Source of the DNA: Marinobacterium iners
GTDB taxonomy: Bacteria; Pseudomonadota; Gammaproteobacteria; Pseudomonadales; Balneatricaceae
Assembly: GCF_017310015.1 (NCBI RefSeq)
Contig: NZ_CP022297.1
Location: 372,001 to 436,000, forward strand
DNA: 64,000 bases
Direction of reading: 5' to 3'
Part shown: positions 8,923-17,628 of the stretch, piece by piece
How the letters are laid out: each line of letters starts with the position of its first letter
Numbering within the stretch: position 1 is the stretch's first letter
Translations under genes and position numbers: made by a program
The notes under the pieces: model-generated
The model's database searches: none
The model's input: the letters and a program-made list of their open reading frames with translations, nothing else
What the model was told of the DNA's origin: nothing

Positions 8923-10281
8923 GTGACACAATTGTTGGTTCGCTACTCGCGCATTCTTGAGATCGTGGGTGATATCGTCAAAGTCCACGTGCCTGAGCCT
9001 GAAGAGGGCGAGGTTGCCGCCATCGGTTATGGAGATCTGGCGTTGATCGAAAATATCCTCGACCCGGATCAGCCTCCGTACATGGCGCAGGTGATTCAGC
9101 TGGATCGCGACAGTGTCTCACTGCAGGTATTTTCCGGCACCAAAGGTTTGTCCACCAAGGCCGGGGTTCGTTTCCTAGGTCATCCGATGCAGGTGACTTT
9201 TTCGCCGAACATCATGGGACGCGCCTTTTCCGGTTCCGGACGCGCCATTGACGGCGGTCCCAGTCTGTCCGAAGAAACCCGTATCGAAATCGATGGCCCC
9301 ACCGTCAACCCGGCCCGGCGCATTTTGGCGTCACGTATGATCCGCACCGATGTGCCGATGATCGATGTGTTCAACTGCTTGGTCGAAAGCCAGAAAATCC
9401 CCATCTTCTCGGTGGCCGGTGAGCCATACAACCGCCTGCTGGCGCAGATCGGTGCTAACGCCGATGCGGATGTGGTGGTCTTTGGTGGTATCGGCCTGAT
9501 CTTCGATGACTATCACTTTTTCCGCCGCGCTTTCGAAGAGGCCGGTGTTAGCGCACGCACCGTGATGTTCGTGCACCTGGGCTCCGACCCCACCGTAGAA
9601 GGCCTGCTGGTACCGGATATGGCGCTGGCGGTGGCTGAGCGTTTTGCCGTGGAAGAGGGCAAGCGGGTGCTGGTGTTGCTCACCGACATGACCGCCTATG
9701 CCGATGCGCTGAAAGAAGTGGGCATATCCATGGAACACGTGCCCTCCAACCGAGGTTATATCGGTGACCTCTATTCCCAGCTGGCGCGTCGTTACGAGAA
9801 GGCCTGCGACTACAAGGGCGCAGGCTCGGTGACTATCCTGTCGGTGACCACCATGCCGGGTGATGATGTCACCCATCCAGTGCCTGACAACACAGGCTAT
9901 ATCACCGAGGGACAGTTTTATCTGCACAACGGTGTGCTCGATCCCTTCGGCTCGCTGTCGCGTCTGAAGCAACACGTGATCGGCAAGGTGACCCGTGAGG
10001 ATCATGGTCAGATCATGAATACCATGGTTCGCTTTTATGCCGAAGCGCGTGATGCGCAGCAAAAGCAGGCGATGTCCTTTGATCTGACCGAGTATGATGA
10101 GCGGCTGTTGAAATTTGGTGACTTGTTCCGCGATCGCTTCATGGACATCAGTGTCTCCATGCCGCTGGAGCAGGCGTTGGACCAGTGCTGGCAGACCTTG
10201 GCTGAATGCTTCAAGCCGGAAGAGCTGCTGATGAAGCAACAGCTGATCGACAAGTATTTCCCACAGCAGCAGGCAGGCTGA
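8923..10281 (+). CDS. atpB: V/A-type ATPase subunit B (non-catalytic)
   Basis: Alternates with catalytic subunit A in the V1 hexamer and supplies the arginine finger. About 452 residues. Family motifs: FSVAGEPYNRLLAQIGANAD (degenerate P-loop region), LLTDMTAYADALKEV, VPSNRGYIGDLYSQLARRYE, MPGDDVTHPVPDNTGYITEGQ and SLSRLKQH with the expected arginine finger. Start: the frame opens at GTG 8896 and ATG 8899, but only GTG 8923 has a strong ribosome site (AGGAAG, five bases away), so it is preferred. The subunit is of the bacterial (Chlamydia/Bacteroidetes-like) type. First gene of the operon. Confidence 0.93.
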   Translation: MTQLLVRYSRILEIVGDIVKVHVPEPEEGEVAAIGYGDLALIENILDPDQPPYMAQVIQLDRDSVSLQVFSGTKGLSTKAGVRFLGHPMQVTFSPNIMGRAFSGSGRAIDGGPSLSEETRIEIDGPTVNPARRILASRMIRTDVPMIDVFNCLVESQKIPIFSVAGEPYNRLLAQIGANADADVVVFGGIGLIFDDYHFFRRAFEEAGVSARTVMFVHLGSDPTVEGLLVPDMALAVAERFAVEEGKRVLVLLTDMTAYADALKEVGISMEHVPSNRGYIGDLYSQLARRYEKACDYKGAGSVTILSVTTMPGDDVTHPVPDNTGYITEGQFYLHNGVLDPFGSLSRLKQHVIGKVTREDHGQIMNTMVRFYAEARDAQQKQAMSFDLTEYDERLLKFGDLFRDRFMDISVSMPLEQALDQCWQTLAECFKPEELLMKQQLIDKYFPQQQAG

Positions 10282-10288
10282 ATCGGTT

Positions 10289-10894
10289 ATGGCAAAGCTG
10301 GCGCTCAACAAGAGCACGCTCAACCATGAAAACCAGCGGTTGAAATCCTTCCGCCAGTTCGTTCCGGCACTGGATCTCAAGCGCAAACAGATATTGGCGG
10401 CGCGGATGAAGTCTCGCCGTGTACTGGAGCAGCTGCAGCAGGATGAGCATCAGATCAACGCCAGTGTAGCTGAGCAAATTCCCATGCTGGCCCAGACGCG
10501 GCTCGACCTGAACAGCCTGATCAGGATTCAACGGGTTGAGCACCAGCTGGATAATCTGGTGGGCATTGAATTGCCTCGCGTGGCGCGTGTTGAGCTGGAC
10601 AGAGCGCAGTACTCACGACTGGCAATGCCGCAGTGGGTCGACCGTGCAGTGGATTTGATGGGCCAGATGCTTGAGCTGAAAGTGCTGCAGCAGGTTGAGC
10701 GGGTACGGCTTGAACGTCTTGAAGAGGCGCTGCAAAAAACGACACAGCGCCTTAACCTGTTTGATAAGGTCCTGATTCCCCGTACCGAGTCTAATATCCG
10801 CCGTATCCGCATCGCCCTTTCGGATGCCGAGCGTGCAGGGGTCGTGCGGGCCAAGATTGCCAAGGGGAAACGGGCCAGGGTGGCACTGCAATGA
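10289..10894 (+). CDS. atpD: V/A-type ATPase subunit D (central shaft)
   Basis: The rotating shaft inside the A3B3 head that links ATP hydrolysis to the membrane ring. 201 residues, with long antiparallel helices rich in Leu, Gln and Arg, beginning MAKLALNKSTLNHENQRLK and containing the C-terminal signature TTQRLNLFDKVLIPRTESNIRRIRIAL typical of ATP-synt_D. It starts 8 bp after subunit B and overlaps the start of subunit I by 4 bp (ATGA). Confidence 0.92.
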   Translation: MAKLALNKSTLNHENQRLKSFRQFVPALDLKRKQILAARMKSRRVLEQLQQDEHQINASVAEQIPMLAQTRLDLNSLIRIQRVEHQLDNLVGIELPRVARVELDRAQYSRLAMPQWVDRAVDLMGQMLELKVLQQVERVRLERLEEALQKTTQRLNLFDKVLIPRTESNIRRIRIALSDAERAGVVRAKIAKGKRARVALQ

Positions 10895-12684
10895 GTATTG
10901 TAACGCTGCAAAAGGCGACCTTGATCGGGTTGACCGAGGACAAGGCTCAGGTGCTGGACCAGCTGCAGGCGCTGGGGCTTGTGCATGTCATTCCGCTGCG
11001 CCATGAATCGCAGGAACCTGAGGTGGCGTTACTCGATGGTGTACACCCCGAACAGCTGCAGCAGGCTATTCGGTATCTGCTCAGTTGTCCGCAGAAGCGC
11101 AAGCAAGTGACCACGGAGCGCCATTTCAGCCTGCGACAGGTACTTGAGGGTGTCCTGAAAAATCGCAAAAAACGACTGGAATTGAACGAGCAGCGCGACT
11201 TTTTGCGCAAGCGTATCAAGGATCTGGAACCCTGGGGCAGCTTTAATCTCCCCGGCGAGCAGGGCCTGTATGGCCAGCTGCTCTGGTTCTATCTGGTGCC
11301 CAATTACCGTATGCATGAGCTGGAAGGCAATGAGCTGCCTTGGGCTGTCGTGCACCGTGACAACCGCAACTCCTATGTGGCTGTCATCTCTCGAGAAGAG
11401 CCCCGCAGTAACCAGATGCCGGTACCTCGGACTCACACCGGCTCGGTCCCGCTTGAGCAGCTTGATGCCCAACTGGAAGACCTTGAAATTGAGCTGGAAG
11501 CTCTGGACGCCGAGCGCGAGGCATTTACCCGTTGGTTGTATCTGCTGCAACGTTCACTTGCCGGCAATGAAGATGAGGCCGAGCGTGAAGAGGTCAGTCG
11601 GCAGACGCTGGATACTGAAGAGGTGTTTGCGCTGCAGGGTTGGTTTCCAGCGCAGCAGCAGGACGCCCTGGAAAGCTTTGCCCGCCGACAGGGGCTGGCG
11701 CTGGTGGTTGAAGCACCTGCCGAAGACGATCTGCCACCCACGCTGTTACAGAACCCTGATCGCATCTCCGGCGGCGAGGAGATTGTCCGTTTCTACCAGA
11801 TGCCGGGTTACCGCAGTTGGGATCCATCGCGGGTGATCTTTTTCTCGTTTGCCATCTTCTTTGCCCTGATCATCTCGGATGCCGGCTATGCGCTTCTGTT
11901 GGCAGCGGTGCTTGGATTTTATTGGCGCCGCATGGGCGAAAGTGCCACCGGTCGCCGTCTGAGGGCGCTCGGGGTAACGCTCACTCTGTTTTCAGCTGCC
12001 TGGGGTGCGCTGGTGGGCAGCTACTTTGGTGCCGCTCCGCCTGAACAGCTGGAGGGTTTGAAGCTGTTTGATATGAATGATTTCGACAGCATGATGAAAA
12101 TATCAGTGATCATGGGAGCCGGGCACCTGGTCTTGGCAAACCTGATTACGGCCTGGCGCAGTCGAGGCAGCACTGTCATGTTGGCCCCGCTGGGCTGGAT
12201 TGTACTGATTCTGGCCGGTGTTAGCGCCTGGCTAAGGCAGCAGGTCGATATTGAATGGGCCATGCTGGCCGCGGGCGTGCTGGCGATTCTGCTCTGCTCC
12301 AGCCATCGTCCATGGCAGGGGGCGAAGAACTGGATGTGGCGGCTGATTGATGGCCTGATGGCCTTGACCGGACTGTCAAAAATGTTCGGTGATGTACTCA
12401 GCTATCTACGTCTGTTTGCACTTGGGCTGGCCAGCGCTTCGCTGGCCATCACCTTCAACCAGCTCGCCAGCGACGTTGCGGCTGCCGTTCCCGGCATGGG
12501 GCTGCTGCTGGAGGTGTTGATCCTGCTGCTGGGGCACCTGCTCAATTTTGTACTGGCCGTTGTCAGTGGTGTGATTCACGGACTGCGGTTGAATTTGATC
12601 GAGTTCTACAACTGGAGCCTTGCGGATGAAGGCTACGCATTTCAACCTTTCACCAAACGGGAGGTGAACCCTTGGACAACCTGA
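10891..12684 (+). CDS. atpI: V/A-type ATPase subunit I (membrane stator, 'a' subunit)
   Basis: 597 residues. The cytoplasmic N-terminal half (about 1-310) is rich in coiled coil and binds the peripheral stalk. The C-terminal half has about seven membrane helices, beginning at RVIFFSFAIFFALIISDAGYA. The helix with LSYLRLFALGLASASLA carries the conserved Arg that faces the K ring, and the last helix has GVIHGLRLNLIEFYNW. Short for the family (usually 600-660) but with all membrane landmarks. It overlaps subunit D at the start and subunit K at the end. Confidence 0.93.
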   Translation: MSIVTLQKATLIGLTEDKAQVLDQLQALGLVHVIPLRHESQEPEVALLDGVHPEQLQQAIRYLLSCPQKRKQVTTERHFSLRQVLEGVLKNRKKRLELNEQRDFLRKRIKDLEPWGSFNLPGEQGLYGQLLWFYLVPNYRMHELEGNELPWAVVHRDNRNSYVAVISREEPRSNQMPVPRTHTGSVPLEQLDAQLEDLEIELEALDAEREAFTRWLYLLQRSLAGNEDEAEREEVSRQTLDTEEVFALQGWFPAQQQDALESFARRQGLALVVEAPAEDDLPPTLLQNPDRISGGEEIVRFYQMPGYRSWDPSRVIFFSFAIFFALIISDAGYALLLAAVLGFYWRRMGESATGRRLRALGVTLTLFSAAWGALVGSYFGAAPPEQLEGLKLFDMNDFDSMMKISVIMGAGHLVLANLITAWRSRGSTVMLAPLGWIVLILAGVSAWLRQQVDIEWAMLAAGVLAILLCSSHRPWQGAKNWMWRLIDGLMALTGLSKMFGDVLSYLRLFALGLASASLAITFNQLASDVAAAVPGMGLLLEVLILLLGHLLNFVLAVVSGVIHGLRLNLIEFYNWSLADEGYAFQPFTKREVNPWTT

Positions 12685-13118
12685 TACTGGCACTGGGATG
12701 GGCGGGGCTGTATGGCCCCATGGCATTGGGTGCTATTGGCAGCATCATTGGCTGTGCACTGGCGGGGCAGGCTGCCTGCGGCGCGCTGCTGGAAACGGAA
12801 ACCGGACATGGGCGATACGTCGGCATTGCCGCTATGCCATCGTCACAGACCATTTATGGCATCGTGGTGATGTTCTCGCTTAACCGTGAGGTGAATATCG
12901 ACAATGCGCCGGGTCTGTTTGCCGTTGGCATTCTGGCGGGTCTGGCGCTGCTGTTCAGTGCGGTCCGGCAGGGGCAGTGCTGTGCCAGCGCGATCAACGT
13001 TTCCAAAATCAAGCCGGAAATATTCGGTATGTCGATTGCGCCAGCCGCCATTGTGGAAGGCTTTGCCGTGTTTGCCTTCATTTTTGCTCTGGTGATCAGC
13101 GCCGGCATTCCGGCCTGA
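12672..13118 (+). CDS. atpK: V-type ATPase subunit K (rotor ring, probably sodium binding)
   Basis: 148 residues forming four membrane helices (two hairpins), as in sodium V-ATPases such as NtpK of Enterococcus hirae. The ion-carrying glutamate is E129 (APAAIVEGFAVFAF). MPSSQTIYG at 55-63 supplies S58, Q59 and Y62, matching the Thr64/Gln65/Tyr68 positions of NtpK, and Q100 lies 29 residues before E129, as Gln110 does before Glu139. The start is TTG at 12672, chosen because GGAGGTG lies six bases upstream; it overlaps subunit I by 13 bp. Sodium specificity is inferred from these residues. Confidence 0.92.
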   Translation: MDNLILALGWAGLYGPMALGAIGSIIGCALAGQAACGALLETETGHGRYVGIAAMPSSQTIYGIVVMFSLNREVNIDNAPGLFAVGILAGLALLFSAVRQGQCCASAINVSKIKPEIFGMSIAPAAIVEGFAVFAFIFALVISAGIPA

Positions 13119-13129
13119 GGAGGTAGACC

Positions 13130-13813
13130 ATGACCGAGCAGGTTAAGAGCCATGCAGCGTCCGGCGTTGAAGAGCTGATCGAGCGCCTGCGAGAGCAGGG
13201 TGTCGAGCAGGGCCAGCAGCGTGCAGCCGAGCTGATAGAAGAAGCCGAGCACCGCGCTGACTGGCTGCTGCAGCAGGCGCGTCAGGAAGCGGATGAGCTC
13301 AAGCGCAAGGCGCATGATGAGGCTGAGCGCATGAAGCGTGCCGGCGAAGACGCATTGAAAATGGCCGCTCGCGACATGAATCTGCAGGTGCGTGAGATGT
13401 TGTCGCGGACCTTTGCCGACCGGGTGAAGCTGTTGATCAGCGAGGAGCTGGACAGCCATGCGTTCATGCGTGAACTGATCCGTGAAGTGGTACTGCAGGC
13501 CTGTGGTGATGCTGATCTGGCCAGTATGGAAAAAATTGACTTGCTGTTGCCGGCTGATTTCATTGGTCTGGAAGAGCTGCGGCGCCATCCTCAGGCCTAC
13601 AGAGCCAGCCAGCTAAGCCAGTACGTGCAGGAGCAGCTCAGCGTGTTGCTGCGCGAGGGTATAGTACTGGATACCCATGATGGCAAGGGAATCAGGATTC
13701 GGACCAATGGCGAGGCTACCGAGATCGACCTGAGCGACCGTGCGCTGGCAGAATTGCTGCTGCGTCACCTGCAGCCACGCTTCAGAGCGATACTGGAAGG
13801 GGTGATCCGCTAG
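13130..13813 (+). CDS. atpE: V/A-type ATPase subunit E (peripheral stalk)
   Basis: 227 residues. The N-terminal half (about 15-100) is a long charged helix (ELIEEAEHRADWLLQQARQE...) expected to pair with a partner helix in the stator stalk; the C-terminal half is the globular domain that binds the top of the head. The usual stalk partner (G/H) is not seen in the operon. Strong GAGG ribosome site before ATG 13130. Its TAG stop overlaps the GTG start of the next gene. Confidence 0.88.
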   Translation: MTEQVKSHAASGVEELIERLREQGVEQGQQRAAELIEEAEHRADWLLQQARQEADELKRKAHDEAERMKRAGEDALKMAARDMNLQVREMLSRTFADRVKLLISEELDSHAFMRELIREVVLQACGDADLASMEKIDLLLPADFIGLEELRRHPQAYRASQLSQYVQEQLSVLLREGIVLDTHDGKGIRIRTNGEATEIDLSDRALAELLLRHLQPRFRAILEGVIR

Positions 13814-14517
13814 TGTCCTCGTCTTCCTACTACACGCTCATTCCTGCACTGCCGGCCTTGCCGGCACGCATGGATCAGCTCAAGGAGCTGCCGATCTCGA
13901 TTCTGCAGTTGGAAAAGCGGCTGGGCATGCTCGAGGCAGCGGATCAGCGGCAGCTGGCACTGGCGCTGCGTCTGTTTCAGCGTGAGCGTGATGGTGATGA
14001 AGAGTTGTCTGACCGGGATGAAGTCCAGCACTGGCAGCAGGAACTGGCACAGATTCAGGACCACGCGCTGAAGCAGTTGCTGGAACAGCACCTGGTCTGG
14101 CGTACCCTGATTGCCGCTCAGCGCTATCGGCTGGCGGGGCAGTCGGAGGGTAATGGGTTTCAGGGCTTCGGTGATCTGGTGTGGCTGATACGGCGCCACT
14201 GGCAGGAGTCCGACTTTTCCCTTGGCGGGCGTTTTCCATGGTTGGTTGAAGCCCAGAGTATGCTTAAAAAGGGTCAAAGTGCTGAGCTGGAGCAGCAGTT
14301 GCTGGTCTGGTTCTGGCAGCAGCTGCGTGAGCTTGAGCAGTGTAACCCCTTCAGTTTTACTGCCGTGGCCGCCTACCGCCTGCGCTGGTCGATTGCCGAA
14401 TACCGGCTGCGCTGGCAGGGTGAGCAGGCGCAGGAGCAGTTCAGCCGGCTGGTAACCAGCGCGTTGGCAGGATTCAAACAGGATGAGACTCTCCACTCAG
14501 TGACAGAGGCAGGATAA
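13813..14517 (+). CDS. DUF2764-like protein of the V-type ATPase operon
   Basis: 234 residues, soluble, rich in Gln, Leu and Arg helices, with no membrane segment. The start (YYTLIPALPALP) resembles the YY-LIASLP opening of DUF2764, the unnamed protein between subunits E and A in Chlamydia and Bacteroidetes V-ATPase operons. Its role is unproven; the missing subunit C makes a C-like role plausible. It begins at a GTG overlapping the stop of subunit E (TAGTG) and ends overlapping the start of subunit A (TAATG), so translation is probably coupled. The family call is by N-terminal resemblance and context. Confidence 0.68.
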   Translation: MSSSSYYTLIPALPALPARMDQLKELPISILQLEKRLGMLEAADQRQLALALRLFQRERDGDEELSDRDEVQHWQQELAQIQDHALKQLLEQHLVWRTLIAAQRYRLAGQSEGNGFQGFGDLVWLIRRHWQESDFSLGGRFPWLVEAQSMLKKGQSAELEQQLLVWFWQQLRELEQCNPFSFTAVAAYRLRWSIAEYRLRWQGEQAQEQFSRLVTSALAGFKQDETLHSVTEAG

Positions 14518-16337
14518 TGAGTTCAGCGAATACCGTGACCGCACGTGTGACCGGCGTGCATGATGATATTGTCAGTATCCGCATGCTGCGTGATGCAGAG
14601 GGTGAGTTTTACCCTCTGACCAAAAACGAAGTGGTACTGATCTGTCCGCAGCGGAGTGAGGCTGGCCGTACGGAAAAGCTGCAGGCCGAAGTGCTTCGGG
14701 TGCGCCATGGCGAAGCTGATGTGCAGGTGTTTGAGACCACGCGTGGTGTGGCCATCGGTGATGCGGTTGAGCAAACCGGACAGATGCTCTCCGTAGCGCT
14801 GGGGCCGGGCCTGCTGGGGCAGGTTTATGATGGCTTGCAGAATCCGCTGGAACTGATCGCCGGCCAGCACGGTTTTTTTCTGCCGCGTGGCCTAGCCGTT
14901 GACGGTATCGATCAGAATCAGAAATGGTCGTTCCAGCCAGTGGTTAAAGTGGGTACCCGGGTCAAGGCCGGTGATCTGTTGGGACGTGTGCCTGAAGGCA
15001 AGTTCAGCCACAAGATTATGGTGCCGTTCAATTTGCGCGGCGAAGCAGAGGTCAGCTGGGTGCAGGAGGGCAGCTTCAGTGTTGCAACCCCGGTGGTTCG
15101 GCTGCGGCTGGCTAATGGTCAGGAGCGTGAAGTCAGCATGCAACAGCGCTGGCCGGTGCGTGTACCGGTTAACCGTGATCTGTTGCGCGAAGGCTACAAC
15201 CAGCGGCTGTTTCCACAACAGCCCATGCTGACCAGCATTCGCCTGATCGACACCTTTTTTCCGGTGGCGCTGGGTGGTACTGCCTGCATCCCCGGCCCCT
15301 TCGGTGCCGGCAAGACGGTATTGCAGGGACTGATTTCGCGCTACTCCAACGTCGATATCGTGGTGATCGTGGCCTGCGGCGAGCGCGCCGGTGAGGTGGT
15401 GGAAACCATTACCGAATTTCCCAACCTGCCCGACCCGCGTGGCGGTACGCTGATGGACCGTACCGTTATTATCTGCAACACCTCATCAATGCCGGTGGCT
15501 GCCCGCGAAGCATCGATCTATACCGGTATTACCATCAGCGAATACTACCGTCAGATGGGCTATAACGTACTGGTCATTGCGGACTCAACGTCGCGCTGGG
15601 CACAGGCTATGCGTGAAACGTCAGGCCGCCTTGAAGAGATTCCCGGTGAAGAGGCGTTTCCTGCCTATCTTGACTCGGCCGTGAGAGCACTTTACGAAAG
15701 GGCGGGTATGGTGCAGACCAACGACGGCAGTACCGGTAGCCTGACGCTGATAGGCACCGTATCGCCCGCAGGCGGTAACTTTGAAGAGCCGGTGACCCAG
15801 TCCACCCTGCGTACGGTGAAAACCTTTCTCGGCCTCAGTGCCGAGCGCGCTTACAAGCGCGCCTACCCAGCGGTGGATCCGCTGATCTCCTGGTCACGCT
15901 ATCTGGATCAGTTGGAAGACTGGTTTACGCGCGAGCTATCCGACGGCTGGGTCGGGCAGGTCAAGCGCATGATTGAGCTGATCCGTGACGGCGAACAGGT
16001 TCAACAGATGATGCAGGTAACCGGTGAGGAAGGGGTAACCCTGGACGATTATCTGACTTTCCAGAAGGCTCAGTGTCTGGATCAGGTGTATCTGCAACAG
16101 GATGCCTTCGACGACGTCGATGCTTCCACCTCGCTCAGTCGTCAGCAGGAGTTGTTCGGATTACTGGTGCGCTGTCTGGACCACCCGCTGAAGCTGGAGG
16201 AAAAGGAGCAGGTGCGTGAGCACTTTGTCCGCCTCAGTGGTCTGTTCCGCAACCTGAACTACAGCCGCCAGGACAGCCCCGACTACACTCGATTCCTGCA
16301 GGAGATCGAGATGGTCGGCCTTTCGGCGGCAGGCTAA
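14517..16337 (+). CDS. atpA: V/A-type ATPase catalytic subunit A
   Basis: Hydrolyses or makes ATP in the soluble head. 606 residues. The P-loop GPFGAGKT is at residues 260-267, followed by VIVACGERAGEV, the DSTSRWAQAMRETSGRLEEIPGEEAFPAYL block and SLTLIGTVSPAGGNFEEPVT. The bulge region specific to A subunits lies between the N-terminal barrel and the P-loop (about 115-190). It is the last gene, unlike the E-x-A-B-D-I-K order of most bacterial operons. Its stop directly abuts the stop of the convergent Nudix gene, with no terminator hairpin between them. Confidence 0.95.
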   Translation: MSSANTVTARVTGVHDDIVSIRMLRDAEGEFYPLTKNEVVLICPQRSEAGRTEKLQAEVLRVRHGEADVQVFETTRGVAIGDAVEQTGQMLSVALGPGLLGQVYDGLQNPLELIAGQHGFFLPRGLAVDGIDQNQKWSFQPVVKVGTRVKAGDLLGRVPEGKFSHKIMVPFNLRGEAEVSWVQEGSFSVATPVVRLRLANGQEREVSMQQRWPVRVPVNRDLLREGYNQRLFPQQPMLTSIRLIDTFFPVALGGTACIPGPFGAGKTVLQGLISRYSNVDIVVIVACGERAGEVVETITEFPNLPDPRGGTLMDRTVIICNTSSMPVAAREASIYTGITISEYYRQMGYNVLVIADSTSRWAQAMRETSGRLEEIPGEEAFPAYLDSAVRALYERAGMVQTNDGSTGSLTLIGTVSPAGGNFEEPVTQSTLRTVKTFLGLSAERAYKRAYPAVDPLISWSRYLDQLEDWFTRELSDGWVGQVKRMIELIRDGEQVQQMMQVTGEEGVTLDDYLTFQKAQCLDQVYLQQDAFDDVDASTSLSRQQELFGLLVRCLDHPLKLEEKEQVREHFVRLSGLFRNLNYSRQDSPDYTRFLQEIEMVGLSAAG

Positions 16338-16895
16338 TCAGGGTTTGAGCAGCAGGCTGTCGGTACCGGGCTCCATCTCAATATGGCGCAACGGGAAATG
16401 GTTCTCGCGCCGGTCCGCAAAGTAAAAGCGCAGGGCGTTCCGAATGGTGGTAAAAGCCAGCTGGTCCCAGGGGATTTCATCTTCACTGAACAGGCGGCTT
16501 TCCAGCGTCTCGTTACTGATGCCGAATTCGGGGCGCTCCAGTTCTGCCAGATAAATCAGCTGCACCTGATTGACATGGATAATGGATGTAAGCGTGTAAA
16601 GCTGCTTAAGCTGCACCCTGGCCTGGGCCTCTTCCAGCGTTTCCCGCAGGGCAGCCTGCTCGGTGGACTCGCCGTTTTCCATAAACCCGGCCGGCAGCGT
16701 CCAGTAGCCATAGCGTGGCTCGATGGCGCGGCGACACAGCAGCACCTGGTCGCCGTACACCGGCAGGCAGCCGGCGATGATGCGCGGGTTCTGGTAATGA
16801 ATACGACCGCAGCTTTCGCATACGTGTCTTGGTCGGTTGTCGCCTTCGGGTACTCTCAAGCTAACGCGTTCGCCGCAGTGGCTGCAGAAGTTCAT
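16338..16895 (-). CDS. Nudix hydrolase with N-terminal zinc ribbon
   Basis: 185 residues. It starts MNFCSHCGERV and has two CxxC pairs (CSHC, CESC) forming a zinc ribbon, then the Nudix box GFMENGESTEQAALRETLEEA, which fits GX5EX7REUXEEXGU apart from the last glycine. Nudix enzymes cut nucleoside diphosphate-linked compounds; the zinc ribbon resembles that of NADH pyrophosphatase NudC, but the protein is shorter and lacks the NudC SQPWPFPxS motif, so the substrate is unknown. The frame is open further upstream to 17021, but that part overlaps the divergent gene and looks like intergenic sequence. Confidence 0.88.
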   Translation of the reverse strand: MNFCSHCGERVSLRVPEGDNRPRHVCESCGRIHYQNPRIIAGCLPVYGDQVLLCRRAIEPRYGYWTLPAGFMENGESTEQAALRETLEEAQARVQLKQLYTLTSIIHVNQVQLIYLAELERPEFGISNETLESRLFSEDEIPWDQLAFTTIRNALRFYFADRRENHFPLRHIEMEPGTDSLLLKP

Positions 16896-17007
16896 TGGCG
16901 GTGCCTGTTCCGGTTCAGAGTTGGCAGGGTAACGTCCCGCAATGGCGGGGTGCAAGCAGGGTCGCTGATGCCTGTCGTGCAGGGTATTATAGTGATCCCG
17001 TCCACAA

Positions 17008-17628
17008 ATGGATCGTTTCATGTCTGACCCGCTTCACCAACTGCGTCATCGCTTGCAACGACATCGCCCCTGGCGGCTGCGTACGGCTGGGCGTGAAGCC
17101 GGAGTGCTGCTGGCGCTCACGGATAGCGCCGACCCGGAAGTGATTGTAACCCTGCGTTCGCCCTACCTTTCTACTCACAGTGGAGAGATGGCGTTTCCTG
17201 GCGGCAAGCGAGATCCTGAAGACCCTGATTTGCTGGCAACCGCGCTGCGCGAGGCTGAAGAAGAAATTGCCCTGCCGCCGGGACAGGTTGAAGTGATCGG
17301 CTCACTGGGGCAAGTTGTCTCAAAACACCTGTTGCAGGTGACCCCTTGGGTGGGAGTGATTCCATCGCGTCTGCCGCTGGAACCCAATCCCGGCGAGATT
17401 GACAGCATCCATCGGGTACCACTCAGCTACCTGCTTGACCCGGCCAACCGACGCCTTGATCAGATCGATTTTGCCGGCAAGATGCGCTACGTACCCGCCT
17501 GGCACTGGCAGGGTGAGGTGATATGGGGTCTGACAGCCTATATTCTGGCGGAGCTGCTTAATGTGGGTTTTGATGCCGACATTCCGATGCGACCCCGCCC
17601 CGAACACCGCGAGACCGAGCATGAATAA
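17008..17628 (+). CDS. nudL: CoA pyrophosphatase (NudL-type Nudix hydrolase)
   Basis: 206 residues. The NudL signature LRSPYLSTHSGEMAFPGGKRDPED runs directly into the Nudix box ending REAEEEIAL. Members cleave coenzyme A and its oxidised derivatives to 3',5'-ADP and phosphopantetheine. The start could be ATG 17008 or ATG 17020 (four codons later); neither has a clear ribosome site. A -10-like TATTAT lies just upstream (about 16985). It overlaps the DUF1289 gene by 8 bp. Divergent from the zinc-ribbon Nudix gene. Confidence 0.9.
   Translation: MDRFMSDPLHQLRHRLQRHRPWRLRTAGREAGVLLALTDSADPEVIVTLRSPYLSTHSGEMAFPGGKRDPEDPDLLATALREAEEEIALPPGQVEVIGSLGQVVSKHLLQVTPWVGVIPSRLPLEPNPGEIDSIHRVPLSYLLDPANRRLDQIDFAGKMRYVPAWHWQGEVIWGLTAYILAELLNVGFDADIPMRPRPEHRETEHE

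Noticed and set aside
9331..10386. 351-codon minus-strand frame opposite V-ATPase subunit B
   Set aside because: Shadow frame with low-complexity His/Gln/Leu composition and no recognisable domain; the plus strand encodes subunit B.
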